From: Verrucomicrobiota bacterium
GTDB taxonomy: Bacteria; Verrucomicrobiota; Verrucomicrobiia; Chthoniobacterales; UBA10450
DNA: 6,415 nucleotides
NCBI GenBank assembly: GCA_003221375.1
Contig: QHRI01000079.1
Span: forward strand, 1 to 6,415
Direction: 5' to 3'
Shown: piece by piece, positions 1 to 6,046 of the stretch
Layout: each line of letters begins with the position of its first letter
Numbering within the stretch: the stretch's first letter is position 1
Notes under the pieces: model-generated
What the model was told of the DNA's origin: nothing
What the model saw: the letters and a program-made list of their open reading frames with translations, nothing else
The model's database searches: none
Position numbers and translations under genes: made by a program

Positions 1-428
1 CGACGTAATTTTGCGGGGTAATCTTTAATGTCCTTTTTGTGGGCAACATCTGCGCCGTGGAAGGAGACCACGCAAGGTTTGTCCCACTGTTCGATAAAAG
101 GGAGAAGGTGCACACCGGTATGTCCAAAGTAGATATGCATCAGGTCGGCGCCATGCCGCTCCAACAAAGAATCAAGCGTTTGATACTCGCCTCGATAGAC
201 AATCGGCGGACGTCGCTCCACGAATTTTAGCCAGCCGTGCACGAACAGGTTTGTGCGCCGTTTTGGAATGACTTCTATCTTCTCAAACGGAAATCGTTCC
301 GCATTCTGGACCTCTTTTGTGACAACAAACGTATCAACCCCGCGCAGCGCTTTTACCTGCCGGTAAATGTGCAACATCTCCGACTTCAGAAAGCTGGAGC
401 AATAGCTAGCTACAACCCGTCTCCCCAT
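1..428 (-). CDS. Glycosyltransferase, GT4-like, N-terminal part (3' end off the left edge)
   Basis: Only the first 142 codons are visible; the frame is open to the left edge. The protein begins MGRRVVASYCSSFLKSEM and reads as the N-terminal Rossmann-like (acceptor-side) domain of a GT-B glycosyltransferase. Residues 98-105 (HIYFGHTG) and 119-127 (CVVSFHGAD) match the 'H.hFG..g' and 'v.sfHG.D' motifs of WcaL/AmsK-like family-4 enzymes, which transfer sugars from nucleotide-sugar donors during exopolysaccharide or O-antigen assembly at the cytoplasmic face of the membrane. The donor-binding C-terminal domain with its EX7E motif would lie outside the window, so substrate cannot be stated. The start is ATG at 428. 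A GTG at 470, two bases after the obg stop, is also in frame, but its 14 extra residues do not look like this family's N-terminus. It lies 45 bases downstream of obg on the same strand and may be read through from it. No Shine-Dalgarno sequence is seen. Confidence 0.82.
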   Translation of the reverse strand, partial: MGRRVVASYCSSFLKSEMLHIYRQVKALRGVDTFVVTKEVQNAERFPFEKIEVIPKRRTNLFVHGWLKFVERRPPIVYRGEYQTLDSLLERHGADLMHIYFGHTGVHLLPFIEQWDKPCVVSFHGADVAHKKDIKDYPAKLR

Positions 429-472
429 AAAACAGCGGCCAGTCTCGCTAGAGATTCGAGGATTGTCCACTT

Positions 473-1564
473 TTAATTGGGAACAAGGGCATCCTTGTCG
501 GCGCTTATTCTCTCTGTCAGCGCCTTCTTTAACGCGTCGATCCCCTCTCCTTTCGCGGCTGAGATTGGAACGATGCTGATTCTCGGAAATCTTTGTCGTA
601 GAATCTCGAGATTTTCGTTCGCATTGGGCAAGTCCATCTTGTTCGCGGCCACTAACCATGGGCGCGATGAAAGAGTCGGATCGTACAAATCGATTTCCTG
701 GCGAAGGTTCTGTAAATCTTCCAACGGATTGCGTCCTTCGCTTCCGGCAACATCAACCACAAATATCAAAATGGGACAGCGTGTGACGTGGCGCAAAAAT
801 TCATGACCCAGGCCAAGTCCACGATGCGCTCCCTCGATTAAACCGGGAATGTCTGCAATCGTAGCTTGGCGATAACCGGGCAACTCCATGACGCCAACAA
901 CCGGATGCAAAGTCGTGAACGGATACGGAGCGACTTTTGGACGCGCTGCTGAAATTCTCCGCAACAATGTCGATTTACCGGCATTCGGGTAACCGACTAA
1001 TCCGGCGTCCGCAATGGTTCGCAACTCCAGTAGAAAATATCCATGCTCGCCTTCTTCACCATCGGTGTATTGCCGCGGCGCGCGATTACGCGAGCTCTTG
1101 AAATGCACATTCCCCTTCCCGCCTTTCCCTCCGTGGCAAAGCACAAATTCCTCACCATCGCGTACAAGATCGACCATGAGATCGATTGCGGATGGCTGGG
1201 TGCGAAGTGCGGATTGATTTGAATTGGACGTTGAGCGTTCGGCGTTTGGCGTTGGGCGTTGTTCTTCTCCTGCTCGCCAAACGATTGTGCCGACGGGAAC
1301 TTTCACGATCTTGTTCGCGCCTGTGCGTCCCGCCATTTTCTTCCCTTTACCGTGGCTGCCATTTTTAGCTTTGATAATCGGTTCGTAAAAAAGACTCGTT
1401 AAATTATCGACATGCCGGTCGGCATATAAAATCACATCGCCGCCACGTCCGCCATCACCACCATCCGGTCCTCCTTTAGGCACAAATTTTTCCCGGCGAA
1501 AACTTACAGAGCCGCGACCGCCGTTCCCAGCTTGGGCGAAAACTTTGATCCGATCTACAAACAT
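473..1564 (-). CDS. obg: Obg family GTPase (Obg/CgtA), complete, with in-frame repeat insert
   Basis: Obg is a conserved GTPase that binds the large ribosomal subunit precursor and couples ribosome assembly to GTP/ppGpp levels. From the ATG at 1564 the protein is 363 residues. Residues 1-160 form the glycine-rich Obg fold (MFVDRIKV, then repeated GG.GG turns and HGGKGGKGN at 144-152). The G domain follows: P-loop GYPNAGKS 191-198, switch I with TT at 217-218, G3 DIPG 238-241, G4 NKMD 308-311 and G5 SAAKG 335-339. There is no C-terminal OCT domain, as in many non-Bacillus Obgs. The frame is open upstream to an ATG at 1630, but those 22 residues are not Obg-like and fall in repeat-like intergenic DNA, so the conserved MFVDR start is preferred. 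Residues 102-127 replace the usual short loop between the conserved GT.V and DL segments (separate repeat entry). rplU and rpmA, its common upstream neighbours, are absent. No Shine-Dalgarno sequence is visible. Confidence 0.96.
   Translation of the reverse strand: MFVDRIKVFAQAGNGGRGSVSFRREKFVPKGGPDGGDGGRGGDVILYADRHVDNLTSLFYEPIIKAKNGSHGKGKKMAGRTGANKIVKVPVGTIVWRAGEEQRPTPNAERSTSNSNQSALRTQPSAIDLMVDLVRDGEEFVLCHGGKGGKGNVHFKSSRNRAPRQYTDGEEGEHGYFLLELRTIADAGLVGYPNAGKSTLLRRISAARPKVAPYPFTTLHPVVGVMELPGYRQATIADIPGLIEGAHRGLGLGHEFLRHVTRCPILIFVVDVAGSEGRNPLEDLQNLRQEIDLYDPTLSSRPWLVAANKMDLPNANENLEILRQRFPRISIVPISAAKGEGIDALKKALTERISADKDALVPN
1184..1261 (-). repeat. Heptamer repeat block inserted in frame within obg
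   Basis: Five perfectly spaced 7-base units fill 1227-1261 (plus-strand consensus RRCGTTN; the two units at 1248-1261 are both GGCGTTG). A second, more degenerate heptamer type adjoins, with GTGCGAA at 1200-1206 and GTGCGGA at 1207-1213, plus a related TTGCGGA at 1186-1192. The block is 78 bases, a multiple of three, and encodes residues 102-127 of Obg. Because 7 is not a multiple of 3, a perfect array on the coding strand reads the same seven-residue cycle (QRPTPNA) in every frame and has no stop. The encoded stretch is Pro/Thr/Ser/Asn-rich and unlike the rest of Obg. The repeat structure is seen directly; that it is an insertion is inferred from comparison with remembered Obg proteins. Confidence 0.85.
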
Positions 1565-1870
1565 GACGGATTCAAGCTGCCATTGACACCAAGCCCTGTC
1601 ATCCCAAGCGAAGCGCGGAAGCTCGCCCATGAGCGGAAGACGGACGATTTACTTTGAGTAGTCCAAAACCAAGTGTGAGATCCCTCACTTGGTTCAAGGC
1701 GCCGTGGAGCCGAAAGTTCAAGGATGGGCCGTAGTTGGCCAAATTGTGACACGAACAATGAATGCCACCAGGATTTTTCGCCTTCGTTGCGAGCACTGTT
1801 CAACGGAACTGCATTTTGAGCGTCTAATCCCGAATAAGTAACCCGGATTGTTCGTTTTCGTTCAAAAATC
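1565..1870. other. Divergent intergenic region between obg and the M13 peptidase; no gene supported
   Basis: This 306-base stretch separates two divergently transcribed genes and should hold promoters for both, but I see no convincing -35/-10 pair. TTGAGC at 1816-1821 has no good -10 partner at normal spacing, and no Shine-Dalgarno precedes either start. Minus-strand frames are open here, but the conceptual peptides are low-information and have no recognisable domain. The sequence next to obg (about 1590-1630) and the hairpin at 1667-1694 resemble dispersed intergenic repeat remnants rather than coding DNA. Confidence 0.6.
1667..1694. repeat. Inverted repeat (hairpin) upstream of obg
   Basis: AACCAAG (1667-1673) pairs with CTTGGTT (1688-1694), and inside it TGAG (1676-1679) pairs with CTCA (1684-1687) around the loop ATCC, leaving a two-base TG bulge on one side. 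No T tract follows on either strand, and the neighbouring genes diverge from this region, so it does not look like a terminator. It could be a structured 5' leader element of obg (103 bases before its start codon) or a dispersed repeat remnant. Confidence 0.6.
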
Positions 1871-3946
1871 ATGAAATCATTTCTTCTTATCGTCGCGCTC
1901 TCGACTGCGTTTAGTTTGCACGCTCAGGCAGAATCGCCGACCCCACCAGCTCAAAGCGTCTCGCCAGCCAATCAGAATCCTCCGCCGCTGGATCCAAAGA
2001 ACATGGATACGTCCGTCAAACCGCAGGATGATTTTTATCTGTATGCCAATGGCGGCTGGTTAAAGCGAAATCCTGTGCCGCCCGAATATTCGCGGTGGGC
2101 CGCCTTTGATGAGTTGACCGAGAAAAACAGTGATGCGCTGCGTAAGATCACGGAGAAGGCCGCAAATACTCACATCGATGCAAAAGCAGCCCCCGAAATC
2201 CAAAAAGTGGGAGACTACTATGCAAGCGGCATGGTCGAAACGGCAATCGAAGCCGCGAGGACGAAACCGTTGGAAGATGAGCTAAAGCGCATCGACGCAA
2301 TTAAAGACAGGTCGGATTTGCTCAAAGCTATCGCTCGCCTCCACGCAATCGGCGTCGGCGCATTCTTCGAGTTCGGATCCGGTCAGGATGCGAAGGATAG
2401 TACCCGGGAAATTGCGCAAGCGCATCAGGGCGGACTCGGTCTGCCCGATCGCGATTATTACACCAAGACGGATAACGACTCGAAAAAGAAACGTGCCGCC
2501 TACGTTGAGCATGTCGCAAAGATGCTGACGCTGCTTGGCGAGGCGGCCAGCAAAGCTGCCGACGACGCCAAAAAAATCATGACTCTGGAGACATCTCTCG
2601 CCAAAGCGTCCCGCACACGCGTAGAGCTGCGCGACCCGCAAAAGAACTACAACAAAATGACCCAGGCCGATCTTCAAAAACTCATGCCTGATTGGAATTG
2701 GACTGATTATTTCACCGCGATTGATCTGGCAGAGCCGGGTGACATCAATGTGGGTCAGCCTGACTTTTTCAAGACCGCAAATGCAATCTTCACCAAAACA
2801 CCCATTGACGATTGGAAAACCTATCTGCGCTGGCACTTAATTAATGATGCGGCCGAGGAACTCTCGAAGGATTTTGTAAACGAAGATTTTAACTTCAATC
2901 AAAGCATTCTGCGCGGCACAAAGGAAATCAAGCCGCGCTGGAAACGCGTCGTGGCTTCTACCAACGGAGCGTTGGGCGAAGCGCTGGGCAAACTTTATGT
3001 CGCCGACTACTTCCCGCCCGAAGCCAAGGCGCGCGCTCTGGAAATGATCAATAACCTGAAAGCCGCCCTGGCGGACCGCATCAAGGCGCTTGATTGGATG
3101 GACGAACCGACCAAGCAGGAAGCGCTCAAGAAACTCGCCGCCATGAACGTCAAGATTGGGTATCCCGATAAATGGCGCGATTACTCAACACTCAAGATTG
3201 ACAGGGGCTCGTACTTCTCGAATGCCATGCGAGCCGCGAACTTCGAGGTCAACCGCGAGCTCAAGAAAATCGGCAAACCGGTCGATCGCAGCGAATGGGG
3301 AATGACGCCGCCAACAGTGAACGCCTATTACAACCCAATGATGAACGAGATCGTTTTCCCGGCCGGAATCTTGCAACCGCCATTCTTCGATCCGAATGCC
3401 GACGACGCAGTCAATTATGGCGGCATGGGCGCAGTGATCGGGCACGAAATGACTCACGGCTTTGACGATCAGGGACGGCAATTCGATGCGACTGGAAATT
3501 TGCGCGATTGGTGGTCCAACCAATCAGCGGAAGAATACGACAGGCGTCGCAAAGCAGTGGTGGATCAGTACTCCGAGTATGAACCACTGCCGGGACTGCA
3601 CATCAACGGCGAACTAACCCAAGGCGAAAACATCGCAGACATTGGCGGAATCAAACTAGCTTATGCTGCGCTGCAAAAAGCACTCGATAAGAACCCGCAG
3701 GCGCGCGAGCAAAAGATCGACGGGTTCACGCCCGAACAGCGTTTCTTTCTCGGCTGGGCCCAGGTCTGGCGGGGAAATCAGCGTGAAGACGATTTGCGTC
3801 TGCGCTTAAACACTGATCCACATTCGCCGACCCATTATCGGTGCAATGGCCCAATATCGGACATGCCTGAATTCCAGCAGGCGTTCAATGTTCCCGACGG
3901 ATCGCCAATGGTTAGACCGCCGGATAAGAGGGTGAATATTTGGTGA
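1871..3946 (+). CDS. Secreted M13 family zinc metallopeptidase (neprilysin/PepO type)
   Basis: M13 enzymes are zinc endopeptidases that cut short peptides, usually on the amino side of hydrophobic residues. This protein is complete at 691 residues, near the family norm (about 630-750). Residues 1-20 form a signal peptide (FLLIVALSTAFSL core, AQA cleavage site), followed by a Pro-rich linker to about 41. The M13 N-terminal domain follows (DDFYLYANGGWL at 53-64, a family hallmark). The catalytic domain carries NAYYNP (484-489, substrate binding), zinc motif HEMTH (525-529, with catalytic Glu526) and third ligand Glu586 with Asp590 in ENIAD. His651 and Arg657 have the same spacing as the substrate-binding pair of neprilysin. 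It ends in Trp, as family members typically do. All catalytic residues are present, so it should be active in the periplasm or outside the cell. No lipobox cysteine is present. It is divergent from obg and convergent with the TPR gene; its TGA stop falls in a heptamer repeat. No Shine-Dalgarno precedes the ATG. Confidence 0.97.
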   Translation: MKSFLLIVALSTAFSLHAQAESPTPPAQSVSPANQNPPPLDPKNMDTSVKPQDDFYLYANGGWLKRNPVPPEYSRWAAFDELTEKNSDALRKITEKAANTHIDAKAAPEIQKVGDYYASGMVETAIEAARTKPLEDELKRIDAIKDRSDLLKAIARLHAIGVGAFFEFGSGQDAKDSTREIAQAHQGGLGLPDRDYYTKTDNDSKKKRAAYVEHVAKMLTLLGEAASKAADDAKKIMTLETSLAKASRTRVELRDPQKNYNKMTQADLQKLMPDWNWTDYFTAIDLAEPGDINVGQPDFFKTANAIFTKTPIDDWKTYLRWHLINDAAEELSKDFVNEDFNFNQSILRGTKEIKPRWKRVVASTNGALGEALGKLYVADYFPPEAKARALEMINNLKAALADRIKALDWMDEPTKQEALKKLAAMNVKIGYPDKWRDYSTLKIDRGSYFSNAMRAANFEVNRELKKIGKPVDRSEWGMTPPTVNAYYNPMMNEIVFPAGILQPPFFDPNADDAVNYGGMGAVIGHEMTHGFDDQGRQFDATGNLRDWWSNQSAEEYDRRRKAVVDQYSEYEPLPGLHINGELTQGENIADIGGIKLAYAALQKALDKNPQAREQKIDGFTPEQRFFLGWAQVWRGNQREDDLRLRLNTDPHSPTHYRCNGPISDMPEFQQAFNVPDGSPMVRPPDKRVNIW

Positions 3947-4002
3947 GATGTAAGAAGTGAGACGTGAGAAGTCGGCGGCACTTCTCACTAATCACTTCTC
4001 AC
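3943..4002. repeat. Palindromic heptamer array between the convergent M13 and TPR genes
   Basis: The left half is four 7-base units at 3943-3970 (GTGAGAT, GTAAGAA, GTGAGAC, GTGAGAA). The right half is three complementary-sense units at 3982-4002 (TTCTCAC, TAATCAC, TTCTCAC). Arms 3953-3972 and 3980-3999 pair at 17 of 20 positions around the 7-base loop CGGCGGC, giving a long imperfect hairpin. The array holds the TGA stop of the M13 gene (3944-3946) and, on the other strand, the TGA stop of the TPR gene (3992-3994). The hairpin could end transcription from both sides, but there is no clean T tract. A second copy lies at 5974-6046. Confidence 0.85.
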
Positions 4003-4339
4003 TATTTGACTCTTTTGAGATCTTCCCGCCCCACGAAAGAATCTTCGCCTTCGTTCCGGCTGCCTCGGCTTCCTTGATGTTGCCGGCACGATTGTAGAAC
4101 AACGAAAGACTTGTCCAGCCGATTTGATCATTGGGACGAAGCTCAACGGCCTTCTTTCCCGCTTCGATCGCCTCGGTGAATCGACCCAGTTTCATCAGCG
4201 CCATCCCGAGCGCGTGCCAGCCATCGAAGAAATCGGGCGCAATCTGCACACAACGCCCGTACTTTTCCACAGCACTCTCCAGATCGCCGACCGCCAGATC
4301 GCCGTTGGCGTCGTCAAAGATTTCGTCAGGGGTTTCCAC
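3992..4339 (-). CDS. Small TPR-repeat protein
   Basis: The 115-residue protein consists almost wholly of three tetratricopeptide repeats at about 3-36, 37-70 and 71-104; the second is clearest (WHALGMALMKLGRFTEAIEA, with helix-turn-helix spacing and a closing Pro69). TPRs form right-handed superhelices that bind partner proteins. No signal peptide or membrane segment is present, so it is probably cytoplasmic; its partner is unknown. The start is GTG at 4339: an in-frame TAA lies two codons upstream, so no earlier start exists, although only AAAAG directly abutting the GTG resembles a ribosome-binding site. It lies 62 bases after the foldase gene on the same strand, so co-transcription is plausible. 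The last residues (SEK-stop) are encoded by the heptamer array at the gene's end, so the native C-terminus may have been altered. Confidence 0.85.
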   Translation of the reverse strand: METPDEIFDDANGDLAVGDLESAVEKYGRCVQIAPDFFDGWHALGMALMKLGRFTEAIEAGKKAVELRPNDQIGWTSLSLFYNRAGNIKEAEAAGTKAKILSWGGKISKESNSEK

Positions 4340-4370
4340 CTTTTATCGAATTCAGTGACTCATCAAGAAG

Positions 4371-4390
4371 CGGTGGTCTCAAGACCGCCG
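4371..4390. repeat. Short hairpin between the foldase and TPR genes
   Basis: CGGTGGTCT (4371-4379) and AGACCGCCG (4382-4390) are complementary at eight of nine positions, with one G-T pair. The practical loop is TCAA. It lies 11 bases past the foldase stop and 31 bases before the TPR start. In the direction of transcription it is followed by CTTCTTGATG rather than a T run, so it is a weak terminator candidate; it may instead be an RNA-processing hairpin or a small dispersed repeat. Confidence 0.5.
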
Positions 4391-4401
4391 TTCCTTGAGC
4401 C

Positions 4402-5931
4402 TCAGCCTTTCGTAAATTGCAGGCCGGCGGCTTGCCCACGGTCACGAAGCCATTCCATCAAAACAATTCGCCGTTTATTATCGAGAAGCCTTTTCTCGTA
4501 TGTCGCCTTCTTCTCAGAAGCGTCTGCTTCGCCTGGCGGCTCTCGTTTTTCCAAAATCGCTACAAATCCGTTTTCACCCATCGGGAAAAAATCGCCGATC
4601 TCGCCCGGGTTCAGAAACGCTACAGCCTGTTTGATCAAGGGAAGATCAGACGGTTCATTCTTCTTCGGTTCTTTCGCTTGAGATTCTGGTTTCTCCTCTT
4701 CGATTATTGAAAATGGTGGGATCTTCTCAGCTTTCCCACCCGCTTTTTGGACCGCCGCTTCGAGTGGTTGTCCGGACTGCTTCGCTTCGCGCAATTGTTG
4801 TACGACCTCCGCACCTTTGGTTGACATCACTTCGCGCGCTTTCGACTTCTTTATCGTCTCCACGATCTTCGGTTTCGCTTCTTCCAGTGTGAGCGGACGC
4901 GCCTCGTTAGCCCCTGCGAGATGCAGGATATAAAATCCGTCTGCTACCTGAATGGGATCGCTGTTCGGCTCCTGAGTTGAAAGCTTGAAAGCTGCGGCAC
5001 CAAGTGCCGGATCCATTTTCAACTGCGGGTCGGGTTCTGTTTTGGAGAATTCGCCTGTCTCATGTACCGGCAACTGAAATTTAGCAGCAGCCTGTTTGAA
5101 ATCTGCCCCTTTTTCTAGCAACGCCTGGGTAAAATCAGTCGCGCGGTCGGAAAGTTTTTGCAAAACCTCGATGCGCTCTTTGCCGGATAATTTCTTTTCC
5201 TCATCGGTGAGTGCCAGGCTGACAAACTCGACCTTGCGTTTTTCATCAGTCTTAAGTTCAGCCTTATGAGCGTCATAGTGCTTTTGCACGTCCTCATCAC
5301 TAACTTGGATGTCTTTACCGAAATCAGCGGACTGAAATCGAATAACCGTCACAAATAATGTGTCGTGACTGCGTTGGAAATTTTCATCGAGTTCCCCTTT
5401 GGGAACCGTCACACCGGCGGCTAAAAGCTGTTTGATTTGATTCAACGACAGCTGGTCCCGGACGAGTTGTTCGATGTGCTCTTCGGAAAGCCCCATAGGC
5501 GTCAACCAAGTCGGCGCAAAATCGGTGAACTTTTTCATGTCGAATCCCGAATCGCCCTGAAACGCCGGCAATGTGCGTACCACATTGGCAATCTCAGCGT
5601 AACCCGGACGAATGCCGAGCTGGGCCGCTTCATGCCGCAGGACCAGCAGGTTGACGATAAATTGGACGGCAGTCTGGTTCTGGTCCCTACCGGCGCCTGC
5701 CGTCAGCGTTTGCACAAAATCGGACATACCGAGTGCCTGGGCAAGGGTGAGCAGACGCACCGTTTGCTGCGCTTCCAACATCGAGACGTTCCGATCATAA
5801 ATGCGAGCAAACTTATCGGAGCGCATCGCTCCGTAGTCCGGCCGTTGAACGAAATAGAAAATGAAGGGAATCGCCAGAATCGCGATCACGATCATCAGCC
5901 AGTCCCGGTGCTTGCGCAGTAACTTCATCAT
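4402..5931 (-). CDS. SurA/PpiD-like peptidylprolyl isomerase family protein, membrane-anchored
   Basis: The 509-residue protein (from the ATG at 5931) has a basic N-terminus and one membrane helix at 11-28 (WLMIVIAILAIPFIFYFV), placing the rest in the periplasm as in PpiD. A SurA-N-like helical chaperone region covers about 40-200 (including FIVNLLVLRHEAAQLGI at 91-107). A parvulin-like segment covers about 230-340, ending DGFYILHLAG (331-340). A second half-repeat with the same ending style (AFLNPGEIGDFF, NGFVAIL) lies at about 438-460, after a charged low-complexity linker (404-430). The usual parvulin HIL motif is FVSL here and no GGDLG motif is seen, so it is probably a holdase/chaperone with weak or no isomerase activity. 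The frame runs on to a TTG at 5970, but those 13 residues are read from a hairpin repeat and precede the natural MMKLLRKHRDW start; the adjacent ATG at 5928 is equally possible. No Shine-Dalgarno is seen. Confidence 0.88.
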   Translation of the reverse strand: MMKLLRKHRDWLMIVIAILAIPFIFYFVQRPDYGAMRSDKFARIYDRNVSMLEAQQTVRLLTLAQALGMSDFVQTLTAGAGRDQNQTAVQFIVNLLVLRHEAAQLGIRPGYAEIANVVRTLPAFQGDSGFDMKKFTDFAPTWLTPMGLSEEHIEQLVRDQLSLNQIKQLLAAGVTVPKGELDENFQRSHDTLFVTVIRFQSADFGKDIQVSDEDVQKHYDAHKAELKTDEKRKVEFVSLALTDEEKKLSGKERIEVLQKLSDRATDFTQALLEKGADFKQAAAKFQLPVHETGEFSKTEPDPQLKMDPALGAAAFKLSTQEPNSDPIQVADGFYILHLAGANEARPLTLEEAKPKIVETIKKSKAREVMSTKGAEVVQQLREAKQSGQPLEAAVQKAGGKAEKIPPFSIIEEEKPESQAKEPKKNEPSDLPLIKQAVAFLNPGEIGDFFPMGENGFVAILEKREPPGEADASEKKATYEKRLLDNKRRIVLMEWLRDRGQAAGLQFTKG

Positions 5932-5947
5932 AACGGAGAAAATTGTA

Positions 5948-5968
5948 GCGGCGGGTGTCCTCAGCCGC
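5948..5968. repeat. Short GC-rich hairpin just upstream of the foldase start
   Basis: GCGGC (5948-5952) and GCCGC (5964-5968) form a five-base stem around an 11-base loop. It lies 17-37 bases upstream of the preferred foldase ATG, so it would fall in the mRNA leader, and directly next to the heptamer array that begins at 5974. It may be part of a composite repeat. A TTG start at 5970 would make it coding, which I consider an artefact. Confidence 0.4.
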
Positions 5969-5973
5969 AACCC

Positions 5974-6046
5974 AGTGAGGGGTGAAAAGTGAGATGTGAG
6001 AGGTGATGAGATCGACTACTTTTCCCTAATCACTTCTCACCTCTCA
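5974..6046. repeat. Second palindromic heptamer array, decarboxylase 3' end to foldase leader
   Basis: Five 7-base units run 5974-6008 (AGTGAGG, GGTGAAA, AGTGAGA, TGTGAGA, GGTGATG) and four complementary-sense units run 6019-6046 (CTTTTCC, CTAATCA, CTTCTCA, CCTCTCA). It shares the left module AAGTGAGAYGTGAGARGT (16 of 18 identical; 5987-6004 versus 3955-3972) and an identical 15-base right module CTAATCACTTCTCAC (6026-6040 versus 3988-4002) with the other array. The TGA stop of the decarboxylase (6030-6032) and its last five codons (VRGEK) lie within the right half. The flanking genes run in the same direction, so a bidirectional-terminator role does not explain its presence here. Confidence 0.85.

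Noticed and set aside
429..470. GTG 470 as the glycosyltransferase start
   Set aside because: It would add 14 residues that do not fit the family N-terminus, and no ribosome-binding site precedes it; ATG 428 starts directly at the first beta strand.
39..476. Two plus-strand open frames (39-230 and 237-476)
   Set aside because: The minus strand over the same bases encodes a clear glycosyltransferase N-terminus; the plus-strand peptides show no family features.
1564..1630. Longer obg start at ATG 1630 (22 extra residues)
   Set aside because: The extra residues are read from repeat-like intergenic DNA; Obg proteins begin at the conserved MFVDR-type sequence.
1816..1841. Sigma-70 promoter for the M13 gene (TTGAGC with a downstream AT-rich stretch)
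   Set aside because: No good -10 hexamer lies at 16-18 bases from the TTGAGC; the match is no better than chance.
1555..1872. Minus-strand open frame of 105 codons in the divergent intergenic region
   Set aside because: It overlaps both flanking gene starts, has low-information sequence without a domain, and resembles conceptual translations of dispersed intergenic repeats.
2282..2836. Minus-strand open frame of 184 codons inside the M13 peptidase gene
   Set aside because: It is a shadow of a well-conserved catalytic gene on the other strand with no recognisable features of its own.
3953..3999. Classic rho-independent bidirectional terminator
   Set aside because: The hairpin is long but has three central mismatches and no T tract on either side, and a sister copy lies between tandem genes; it is annotated as a repeat instead.
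4124..4681. Plus-strand open frame of 185 codons across the TPR and foldase genes
   Set aside because: It spans two real minus-strand genes and their spacer; its peptide shows no family features.
3943..6046. The repeat arrays as a CRISPR
   Set aside because: Units are 7 bases, directly abutting, without unique spacers, and arranged as palindromes; no cas gene is present.
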